From positions 1-13,637 of the forward strand of contig CALMCK010000249.1 in the NCBI GenBank assembly GCA_937862845.1: 13,637 bases of DNA, read 5' to 3'. The stretch comes from an uncultured Burkholderiaceae bacterium. Its GTDB lineage: Bacteria; Pseudomonadota; Gammaproteobacteria; Burkholderiales; Burkholderiaceae. Shown one piece after another: positions 6,766-12,491 of the stretch (position 1 is the first letter of the stretch; each line of letters begins with the position of its first letter). A program made the translations under genes and the position numbers. Under the pieces are notes generated by a model. That model did no database searches and had not been told where the DNA came from. It saw nothing but the letters and a program-made list of their open reading frames with translations.

Positions 6766-6797
6766 GCGCAAACACCCAATACAAGCCGTGTTTGCGC
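6766..6797. repeat. Perfect 10-bp inverted repeat abutting the gatC -10 box
   Basis: GCGCAAACAC (6766-6775) and GTGTTTGCGC (6788-6797) are exact reverse complements separated by 12 bp. The right arm ends one base before TATAAT at 6798, so the repeat covers the -35 region. It could be an operator for a dimeric regulator, or a hairpin ending the lolB transcript, although there is no T-tract. A second GC-rich hairpin, CTGCCG / CGGCAG (6737-6762), lies just upstream. Confidence 0.6.
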
Positions 6798-6803
6798 TAT
6801 AAT
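6798..6803 (+). promoter_or_regulatory. Consensus -10 box of the gatCAB promoter
   Basis: TATAAT matches the sigma-70 -10 consensus exactly and lies 58 bp before the gatC start. No good -35 is found at 16-18 bp; that position falls inside the inverted repeat at 6766-6797. Transcription would start near 6810. Confidence 0.6.
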
Positions 6804-6861
6804 CACGAACTTAAAACTCCCCTCACGAAACAAGTGTAGATTAGTCAATTAAAGGCAAAAA

Positions 6862-7161
6862 ATGTCTCTCTCCATCGATGATGTGCGCAAAGTGGCGCGC
6901 TTGGCGCAACTAGAGCTGGATGCTTCGCAAGAAGCCCAGACCTTGACGCACCTCAACAATATATTTGCACTGGTCGACCAAATGGCCTCGGTGGACACCA
7001 CGGGCATTGCGCCGTTGAACCACCCGATTGCCATGATTGCCGAAGTCTCGCAGCGACTGCGCGACGATGCAGTGACCGAGCAGGACAACCGCACCGCCAA
7101 CATGGCCAATGCGCCGCAGGTCGAGCAAGGTTTGTTTCTGGTGCCCAAAGTCATTGAGTAA
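6862..7161 (+). CDS. gatC: Asp/Glu-tRNA amidotransferase subunit C
   Basis: The small subunit of the GatCAB complex, which converts Glu-tRNA(Gln) and/or Asp-tRNA(Asn) to the amidated form. GatC wraps around GatA and GatB and stabilises them. The 99-residue length is typical. It opens MSLSIDDVRKVARLAQLELD and contains the conserved RLRDDAVTE at about 69-77 and the C-terminal GLFLVPKVIE. An AAAGGC ribosome site lies 5 bp before the ATG. It is the first gene of gatC-gatA-lipoprotein-gatB, and a consensus -10 box lies upstream. Confidence 0.95.
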   Translation: MSLSIDDVRKVARLAQLELDASQEAQTLTHLNNIFALVDQMASVDTTGIAPLNHPIAMIAEVSQRLRDDAVTEQDNRTANMANAPQVEQGLFLVPKVIE

Positions 7162-7212
7162 ATCGACCGCCACACCTATTTGAATTCCACTAAACGCTTT
7201 CATTGGACCCAC

Positions 7213-8700
7213 ATGTTTCATACACTCTCCATCACCGCCCTGCGTGCGAAACTCGCCGCGAAAGAAGTCAGTGCCGTTGACGTCGCGCAAGCGTTTTTGA
7301 GCCGCATACAAGCGCATCAAGATTTAAATGCATTCATCAACGTCGATGCCGACGCGACACTCGCACAAGCACGTGCGGCAGATGCCTCGATTGCCGATGG
7401 TTCTGCGGGTGCGTTGGCGGGGATTCCTTTGGCGCACAAAGACGTGTTTGTCACGCGCGACTGGGCGACGAGCGCAGGCTCACGGATTTTAACGGGCTAT
7501 AAAAGCCCATTTGACGCCACCGCGGTGGCGAACATGGCCCGCGCGGGCGCCGTGTGCGTTGGCAAAGCCAACATGGACGAGTTCGCCATGGGCTCATCCA
7601 ACGAAAACTCATACCACGGTGCAGTGAAAAACCCATGGGATCTCACCTGCGTCCCCGGCGGCTCATCGGGCGGCTCGGCAGCGGCGGTGGCGGCGGGCTT
7701 GTGCCTCGGCGCGACTGGCACCGACACGGGCGGCTCGATACGCCAGCCCGCATCGTTCACAGGGATCACAGGGATTAAGCCGACTTATGGGCGCGTCTCG
7801 CGCTACGGCATGATTGCCTTTGCATCCTCGTTGGATCAAGGCGGGCCGATGGCGCGCTCGGCAGAGGATTGCGCATTGCTGTTGACGGCGATGGCGGGCT
7901 TTGATGACAAAGACTCGACCTCGATGGAGCGTGATGATGAGGATTTTTCTCGACTGTTGAATCAGGCATTTTCAGCCGACGCCACCGAGTCTTCTCCGCT
8001 TAAAGGATTGCGCATCGGTGTGCCGCGCGAGTTTTATGGCGATGGTTTGGATGCCCAAGTCAAGGCGAGCACTTTGGCGGCGATTGATCAATTCGTCGCA
8101 CTTGGCGCGACAACGGTTGAGGTGACCTTGCCGCATACCGAGCTCTCGATTCCAACGTATTACGTGATTGCACCCGCCGAAGCGTCGAGCAATTTATCGC
8201 GCTATGATGGCGTGCGCTATGGCCATCGCGCGGACAGTTACACAGATTTAGAAGACATGTATCGTAAAACCCGCTCAGAAGGCTTTGGCTGGGAAGTCAA
8301 GCGACGGATTTTGGTCGGCGCTTATGTGCTCTCGCACGGTTATTACGATGCGTATTACCTGCAAGCGCAACGGCTGCGCCGCATGATTGCGCAGGATTTT
8401 CAAACCGCATTGCAGCAGTGCGATGTGCTGATGGGCCCCGTCGCACCGACGCCCGCATGGAAAATTGGCGAAAAATCAGACGATCCGGTTCAAATGTATT
8501 TGGCCGACATTTACACACTGTCCTTAAATCTGGCAGGGCTGCCTGGCATGAGCGTGCCTTGCGGCATGTCGGCGACGGGCTTGCCGATCGGTTTGCAGGT
8601 GATTGGCAATTATTTTGACGAGGCGCGTTTGTTGCAGCTGGGTCATGTTTACCAGCAACACACTGATTGGCATTTGCGCACGCCAGCGTTGGCTCAATAA
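7213..8700 (+). CDS. gatA: Asp/Glu-tRNA amidotransferase subunit A (glutamine amidase)
   Basis: An amidase-signature enzyme that releases ammonia from glutamine and passes it to GatB. The product has 495 residues. The Ser-cisSer-Lys triad is visible: Lys76 in IPLAHKDVF, Ser151 in PGGSSGGSAAAV, and the nucleophile Ser175 in TDTGGSIRQPA. The spacing matches that of characterised GatA proteins. The start MFHTLSITALRAKLA aligns with the usual GatA N-terminus; an upstream TTG at 7180 would add 11 atypical residues. The ribosome site is weak (GGACC). It follows gatC by 51 bp and is followed after only 3 bp by a lipoprotein gene instead of gatB. Confidence 0.96.
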   Translation: MFHTLSITALRAKLAAKEVSAVDVAQAFLSRIQAHQDLNAFINVDADATLAQARAADASIADGSAGALAGIPLAHKDVFVTRDWATSAGSRILTGYKSPFDATAVANMARAGAVCVGKANMDEFAMGSSNENSYHGAVKNPWDLTCVPGGSSGGSAAAVAAGLCLGATGTDTGGSIRQPASFTGITGIKPTYGRVSRYGMIAFASSLDQGGPMARSAEDCALLLTAMAGFDDKDSTSMERDDEDFSRLLNQAFSADATESSPLKGLRIGVPREFYGDGLDAQVKASTLAAIDQFVALGATTVEVTLPHTELSIPTYYVIAPAEASSNLSRYDGVRYGHRADSYTDLEDMYRKTRSEGFGWEVKRRILVGAYVLSHGYYDAYYLQAQRLRRMIAQDFQTALQQCDVLMGPVAPTPAWKIGEKSDDPVQMYLADIYTLSLNLAGLPGMSVPCGMSATGLPIGLQVIGNYFDEARLLQLGHVYQQHTDWHLRTPALAQ

Positions 8701-8703
8701 ACC

Positions 8704-9177
8704 ATGAGAATTTTTATGAAAATTAATCATATTGGCGCAGGTTTGGCCATTATTTCAGCATTGTTTTTGAGCGCCTGCGTCACTGCGCCAACGGGCGATA
8801 CGGTCGGCAATCCACCAACAAAGCCCATCGGCCCTGTCACGGTCAATGGCAGTTGTGAGCAGCGCGATGACATGGGCTACAGCGATAAGATCAGTATTGT
8901 TGTGAAAGACAATGTGGTCAGTGCGCTCGACTGGACGGCCAAGCCTCGTGGCAACGCCTGCCGTTTTTTGTTAAAGAATTTCAAGCAAATATCGAGTACG
9001 CCCATTGCCAATTTGCAACACAAAAAAGACAAAAAATGCCACATATTTGTCTGGCAAGACGAGCGCCACATCACCGTCGCGACCAATAACTGCCGCAAAG
9101 TTTGCGGCCAAAACGACCGCTTGCTGCCCGTGTTGCTCGACCCAAGCACGGGCTCATGCAAGGCTGTACCCAAATAA
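8704..9177 (+). CDS. Unknown cysteine-rich lipoprotein inside the gatCAB operon
   Basis: A 157-residue putative lipoprotein that I cannot assign to a family. The signal peptide ends in the lipobox LSAC, with Cys25 as the lipidation site. Pro at 38 and 41 and Thr-rich sequence follow as a linker. The mature domain has six further cysteines (51, 86, 112, 130, 134, 152), enough for three disulfides in the periplasm. It includes CHIFVWQDERHITVATNNCR (112-131), which looks like a small beta-rich domain. The spread of cysteines loosely recalls periplasmic lysozyme-inhibitor folds, but I see no diagnostic motif. The ATG is 3 bp after the gatA stop; a second ATG at 8719 would give a more ordinary signal peptide. 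It must be cotranscribed with gatA and gatB, although it has no obvious link to tRNA amidation. Confidence 0.85.
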   Translation: MRIFMKINHIGAGLAIISALFLSACVTAPTGDTVGNPPTKPIGPVTVNGSCEQRDDMGYSDKISIVVKDNVVSALDWTAKPRGNACRFLLKNFKQISSTPIANLQHKKDKKCHIFVWQDERHITVATNNCRKVCGQNDRLLPVLLDPSTGSCKAVPK

Positions 9178-9258
9178 CGTTTCGCGAAAAATTTAAAGCG
9201 CAGAGCGGACGCTGCTTGCATGAAAAGCGCATTCACACAGTATAAAGAAGGAGCCCAC

Positions 9259-10725
9259 ATGAGCTGGGAAGTCATCATCGGGTTAGAAACCCACGCACAA
9301 TTGTCCACCGTCTCGAAAATTTTTTCGGGCGCATCGACCACCTATGGCGCACAGGCCAATACACAAGCCTCGGCGGTTGACTTGGCTTTGCCCGGCACGC
9401 TGCCTGTGCTCAACAAAGCCGTTGTCGAAAAAGCGATTGCCTTTGGCTTGGCGATTGACGCCGAGGTTGCGCCCGTGAGTGTGTTTGCCCGAAAAAATTA
9501 TTTTTATCCTGACTTGCCCAAAGGCTATCAAATCAGTCAATTTGAGCTGCCCGTCGTGGTCGGCGGCACTTTGAGTTTTAATGTCGGTGAAAAAGACCAG
9601 GCCTACAAAAAAACCGTGCAACTGACCCGCGCCCACCTCGAAGAAGACGCAGGCAAATCGAACCATGAGTTGTTTGACAACGAGAGCGGCATCGACTTGA
9701 ACCGCGCGGGCACACCATTGCTCGAAATCGTCACCGAGCCGTGCATCTACAGCGCAAAAGAAGCGGTCGCCTATGCGAAAACACTGCACAGCCTCGTGCA
9801 GTGGCTCGGCATGTGTGATGGCAACATGGCCGAAGGCTCGTTCCGCTGCGACGCCAATGTCTCCGTGCGTCGCGTCGGCGACCCAGAGCTCGGCACGCGC
9901 CGCGAGATTAAAAATTTGAACTCGTTTAAATTCCTAGAAGACGCGATCAACGTCGAAATCAAAACACAAATCGAAACCCTCGAAGACGGCGGCAAAATCA
10001 CCCAGGCCACCGTGCTGTACGACCCGATTAAAAACCAAACCCGCGTCATGCGCAGCAAAGAAGACGCGCACGATTACCGATATTTCCCCGATCCTGACCT
10101 CGCCCCACTGGTCATCTCCGATGCATGGCGTGAACGCGTGCGCGCCACCATGCCTGAGTTGCCCGCTGCATTGCAAGCGCGTTTCATCAGCGAACACGAT
10201 TTGTCGCAATACGATGCCGAGCAAGTCACCGCCTCAAAAGCACATGCCGCGTATTTTGAAGCCGCACTGGCGGCCATGGCGCAAGGTGACGCAAAAATGG
10301 TCGCCAACTGGATGCAAAGCGACCTCGCCGCCGCGCTCAACAAAGAAGACCTCGACATCGAGCAATCGCCCGTGTCCGCACAGCGCCTCGCCCAGTTGCT
10401 CGCACGCATTCAAGACAAAACACTGTCAAACAAACTTGCCAAAGAAGTGTTTGCCGCCGTGTGGACGGGCGAGCACAGCGCGCAAGCCGATGCGCAGATT
10501 GACGCCATCATCGACGCGCGTGGACTCAAGCAGGTCTCCGACGTCGGTGCGATTGAAGCGATTATTGCCGACGTCATGGCCAACAATGCCGCCGCCATCG
10601 ACGAATACCGTGCTGGCAAAGAAAAAGTCTTTGGCTCGCTGGTTGGCCAAGTCATGAAAGCCTCGAAGGGCAAGGCCAATCCCGCGCAGGTCAATGAATT
10701 GTTGTTGGCTAAATTAAAGGGGTAA
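9259..10725 (+). CDS. gatB: Asp/Glu-tRNA amidotransferase subunit B
   Basis: GatB binds the misacylated tRNA, activates the Glu/Asp side chain with ATP and amidates it with ammonia from GatA. The 488-residue product carries the family signatures: MSWEVIIGLETHAQL at the start, NYFYPDLPKGYQISQFELP at about 83-101, AHLEEDAGKS, DLNRAGTPLLEIVTEP and MAEGSFRCDANVSVR. It ends with a YqeY-like tRNA-binding tail (about 420-488). The ATG at 9259 has an AAGGAG site (9248-9253) at ideal spacing, so it is preferred over an ATG 13 codons upstream. The 81-bp gap from the lipoprotein gene and the strong ribosome site suggest independent translation. A strong terminator follows. Confidence 0.97.
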   Translation: MSWEVIIGLETHAQLSTVSKIFSGASTTYGAQANTQASAVDLALPGTLPVLNKAVVEKAIAFGLAIDAEVAPVSVFARKNYFYPDLPKGYQISQFELPVVVGGTLSFNVGEKDQAYKKTVQLTRAHLEEDAGKSNHELFDNESGIDLNRAGTPLLEIVTEPCIYSAKEAVAYAKTLHSLVQWLGMCDGNMAEGSFRCDANVSVRRVGDPELGTRREIKNLNSFKFLEDAINVEIKTQIETLEDGGKITQATVLYDPIKNQTRVMRSKEDAHDYRYFPDPDLAPLVISDAWRERVRATMPELPAALQARFISEHDLSQYDAEQVTASKAHAAYFEAALAAMAQGDAKMVANWMQSDLAAALNKEDLDIEQSPVSAQRLAQLLARIQDKTLSNKLAKEVFAAVWTGEHSAQADAQIDAIIDARGLKQVSDVGAIEAIIADVMANNAAAIDEYRAGKEKVFGSLVGQVMKASKGKANPAQVNELLLAKLKG

Positions 10726-10750
10726 TTGACAGAAAAATAGCCAATGAATA

Positions 10751-10785
10751 AAAACGCGCCGTGACAGTGTCACGGCGCGTTTTTT
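10751..10785. terminator. Strong terminator closing the gatCAB operon
   Basis: AAAACGCGCCGTGAC (10751-10765) and its exact complement (10769-10783) form a 15-bp stem with an AGT loop, followed by T to 10785. It starts 25 bp after the gatB stop. Because of the A-tract on its left it should also stop transcripts coming from the right on the minus strand. Confidence 0.92.
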
Positions 10786-10806
10786 ATGATGATTGAAGCA
10801 CGAAGC

Positions 10807-10852
10807 TTATGGATTTTATGGCTTGAGCGTTATGGATTTTATGGCTTGAGCG
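10807..10852. repeat. Exact 23-bp tandem duplication at a gene end
   Basis: Two identical 23-bp units, 10807-10829 and 10830-10852, each begin TTATGGATTTTATGG and end CTTGAGCG. On the minus strand each unit contains the last codons (Leu-Lys-Pro) and TAA stop of the exported protein gene at 10839-11333, so the stop codon and its surroundings exist twice. Confidence 0.95.
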
Positions 10853-11333
10853 GTGCGGCTTTTTCCTCAACAATGGTTTGACGGCCACGGTTGCACAGCA
10901 GCTCGGCGGAGTCATCGGGCAGCGTCAGCTCCATTTCTGTGCCGTCACGCAGAACGAGATAGCGATAGCTGTACGTGTCCTCGCCATCCATTTGCTCGTG
11001 ATACACATTGCCCGTCGTCCACCAGCGCCCTTTGGTGTCGAGCAACGTGGTGTGTGCATCACGCGAGACCATGTGCAATGCACCGTCGGCCATGCGCTCG
11101 GTTCGCCATTGATACGGCATGCAGTTCTCGGCGTCAGGATTGCCTTTCGCAATGCCGCTCCATGTGCCGACGATGTTGGGGTCGTTCAATGTCTCAGGTT
11201 CAGCGGTTGGGGGCGCGCTGCCAAAAACGATGTTTGTGCTGACTTCGCTACTGGCCTTTGGCATATCGGCTGCAAAGCTTGAGAAAGCCAGCGGCAAGCC
11301 AAGGCTGAGACAGAGGATTTTAAGTGTGGTCAT
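10839..11333 (-). CDS. Small exported protein of unknown function
   Basis: A 164-residue protein not recognised as a known family. The start MTTLKILCLSLGLPLAFSSF gives a good Sec signal peptide, probably cut near Ala21/Ala22. A low-complexity segment follows to about residue 50. The C-terminal domain then starts NIVGTWSGIAKGNPD and is rich in Trp, Tyr and Thr, with short alternating strands such as YSYRYLVLRDGTEMELTL, which suggests a small beta-barrel or sandwich in the periplasm. Cys71 and Cys147 could form a disulfide. The ATG at 11333 has an AAAGGA ribosome site; a start seven codons earlier would spoil the signal peptide. It lies 73 bp downstream of rpoH in the same direction, so read-through could give it heat-shock expression, unless the hairpin at 11352-11377 stops it. 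Confidence 0.8.
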   Translation of the reverse strand: MTTLKILCLSLGLPLAFSSFAADMPKASSEVSTNIVFGSAPPTAEPETLNDPNIVGTWSGIAKGNPDAENCMPYQWRTERMADGALHMVSRDAHTTLLDTKGRWWTTGNVYHEQMDGEDTYSYRYLVLRDGTEMELTLPDDSAELLCNRGRQTIVEEKAAPLKP

Positions 11334-11351
11334 GGTGTCCTTTGGTGCGAG

Positions 11352-11377
11352 CAACGGCGCAGTTGCCTGCGCCGTTG
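11352..11377. repeat. Perfect 11-bp hairpin between rpoH and the downstream exported protein gene
   Basis: CAACGGCGCAG (11352-11362) and CTGCGCCGTTG (11367-11377) form a perfect stem with a TTGC loop, 29 bp after the rpoH stop. On the minus strand no T-tract follows, so it is not a classic terminator. It may protect the rpoH mRNA 3' end or reduce read-through. Confidence 0.6.
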
Positions 11378-11406
11378 TGTGGGGTGTGTGCTTGCAAAAA
11401 ATACAT

Positions 11407-12306
11407 TTAAGCGGCGTACTGTTCGCTCAAAAAGCCACGCATTTTTTTCAGAGCGGCCGCTTCGATTTGGCGAATGCGCTCGGCAGAAACGCCGTAGGTG
11501 CCGGCCAAGTCATGCAGTGTCTGACCCTTGCCTTCATCATCGGCCAACCAGCGTGATTGTACAATGGTGCGGCTGCGCTCATCTAAAATCTCCAGCGCAG
11601 ACTCAAGGCCTTCAGAATGCAGTTTGTCTTTTTGGGCGCGTGCCAGCACAGCGGTCGGCTCATTGCTGTCATCGGCCAAATAAGTAATCGGTGCCATCGC
11701 CACAGAATCGTCGTCATTGTCCATGCCGCCGTCGATGGCAATGTCGCGGCCTGTGAGGCGTTGGTCCATTTCGATGACTTCTTCGGGTTTGACTTTGAGC
11801 ACGAGCGCGATGTTTTGCACGTCATCGTGGCTGAGGTTGGTGCCTGTTTTCATGCTGCGCAGGTTAAAAAACAATTTGCGCTGCGCCTTGGTCGTCGCGA
11901 TTTTCACCATGCGCCAGTTTTTAATCACGTATTCATGGATTTCGGCCTTGACCCAATGCATGGCAAATGACACCAAGCGCACGCCGTGCGCGGGGTCAAA
12001 ACGCTTGACTGCTTTCATCAGGCCGATCGAGCCTTCTTGAATCAAGTCGGCCTGTGGCAAGCCGTAGCCGACGTATTTGCGGGCAATCGAGACGACCACG
12101 CGCAAATGCGAGACGACCAGCGCATGGGCGGATTTTAAATCGTTCGGGTCGGCGCGATACGCCATGGCGTAGTGGTATTCTTGTTCAGGCGTGAGCATCG
12201 GCACGGCGTTAACGGCGCGCGCATAGCCCTCTAAATCGCCAAAGCTCGGCACGGCGAGCAGCTGGCTGTAGGTATTGTTGTTTGAAGCGATGGCTAAAGC
12301 ATTCAT
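11407..12306 (-). CDS. rpoH: RNA polymerase sigma-32 factor (heat shock)
   Basis: Sigma factor that directs RNA polymerase to heat-shock promoters. The 299-residue length is close to the usual 285-300. Region 2 includes LVVSHLRVVVSIARKYVGYG (63-82) and DLIQEGSIGLMKAVKRFDP (87-105). The RpoH box QRKLFFNLR at 142-150, in the region involved in degradation and core binding, separates RpoH from other group 3 sigmas. Region 4 has the HTH ending VSAERIRQIEAAALKKMRGFL (273-293). The ATG at 12306 follows a strong AGAGGAG ribosome site. Upstream lie a promoter overlapped by a CIRCE operator and a leader hairpin that can cover the ribosome site, so both repression by HrcA and temperature-dependent translation are suggested. 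Confidence 0.97.
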   Translation of the reverse strand: MNALAIASNNNTYSQLLAVPSFGDLEGYARAVNAVPMLTPEQEYHYAMAYRADPNDLKSAHALVVSHLRVVVSIARKYVGYGLPQADLIQEGSIGLMKAVKRFDPAHGVRLVSFAMHWVKAEIHEYVIKNWRMVKIATTKAQRKLFFNLRSMKTGTNLSHDDVQNIALVLKVKPEEVIEMDQRLTGRDIAIDGGMDNDDDSVAMAPITYLADDSNEPTAVLARAQKDKLHSEGLESALEILDERSRTIVQSRWLADDEGKGQTLHDLAGTYGVSAERIRQIEAAALKKMRGFLSEQYAA

Positions 12307-12309
12307 GGT

Positions 12310-12327
12310 CTCTCCTCTTGAGGAAAA
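12310..12327 (-). promoter_or_regulatory. Candidate RNA thermometer hairpin over the rpoH ribosome site
   Basis: In the rpoH leader RNA, UUUUCCU (12327-12321) can pair with AGGAGAG (12316-12310) around a CAAG loop. This makes seven pairs, two of them G-U, and hides the Shine-Dalgarno AGGAG. The pairing of UUUU and CCU with AGGAG is like that in FourU and rpoH-type thermometers. The stem is short and its stability was not computed. Confidence 0.4.
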
Positions 12328-12342
12328 TAAAGCTAAGGCGTT

Positions 12343-12372
12343 ATTTTAGCACTCTTCTGGTGCGAGTGCCAA
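12343..12372 (-). promoter_or_regulatory. Sigma-70 promoter of rpoH
   Basis: On the minus strand TTGGCA (12372-12367) and TAAAAT (12348-12343) are 18 bp apart, and the -10 is preceded by TGC, an extended -10. Transcription would start near 12336, leaving a leader of about 30 nucleotides. Both hexamers overlap the arms of the CIRCE element. A second weak promoter further upstream is possible. Confidence 0.6.
12346..12372. promoter_or_regulatory. CIRCE operator (HrcA-binding site) in the rpoH promoter
   Basis: TTAGCACTC (12346-12354), nine bases, GAGTGCCAA (12364-12372) matches the CIRCE consensus TTAGCACTC-N9-GAGTGCTAA at 17 of 18 arm positions with the exact spacing. HrcA binds CIRCE and represses chaperone genes in the absence of stress. 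The element sits on the rpoH promoter and 120 bp from the start of the divergent lipoprotein gene, which could also be affected. Confidence 0.9.
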
Positions 12373-12416
12373 ACGTGGCATTTATCCGTTAAAGTTGCTA
12401 AAACAGCGTGTTACAA

Positions 12417-12446
12417 TTGAGTCGTTGTCACACAGTACAATAGAAT
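12417..12446 (+). promoter_or_regulatory. Candidate promoter of the divergent lipoprotein gene
   Basis: TTGAGT (12417-12422) and TAGAAT (12441-12446) are 18 bp apart and point towards the lipoprotein gene at 12492. Nearby TACAAT gives no properly spaced -35. The assignment is tentative. Confidence 0.35.
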
Positions 12447-12491
12447 TATGGACAGAAAACGGACCTTATTTCAACTTCATTCACCACTTAA

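Noticed and set aside
9180..9189. TTTCGCGAAA palindrome between the lipoprotein gene and gatB
   Set aside because: A single 10-bp palindrome inside an operon with no promoter nearby; easily due to chance.
9220..9258. Upstream ATG adding 13 residues to GatB
   Set aside because: The ATG at 9259 has a perfect AAGGAG at ideal spacing and matches the usual GatB N-terminus.
9283..10409. Long minus-strand frames opposite gatB
   Set aside because: They are antisense shadows of a gene with unmistakable GatB motifs.
10807..10852. Repeat as a CRISPR or attachment site
   Set aside because: There are two units with no spacer, no further copies and no integrase nearby; a simple tandem duplication explains it.
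11352..11377. Rho-independent terminator for rpoH
   Set aside because: The stem is good but no T-tract follows on the minus strand, so it is reported only as a hairpin.
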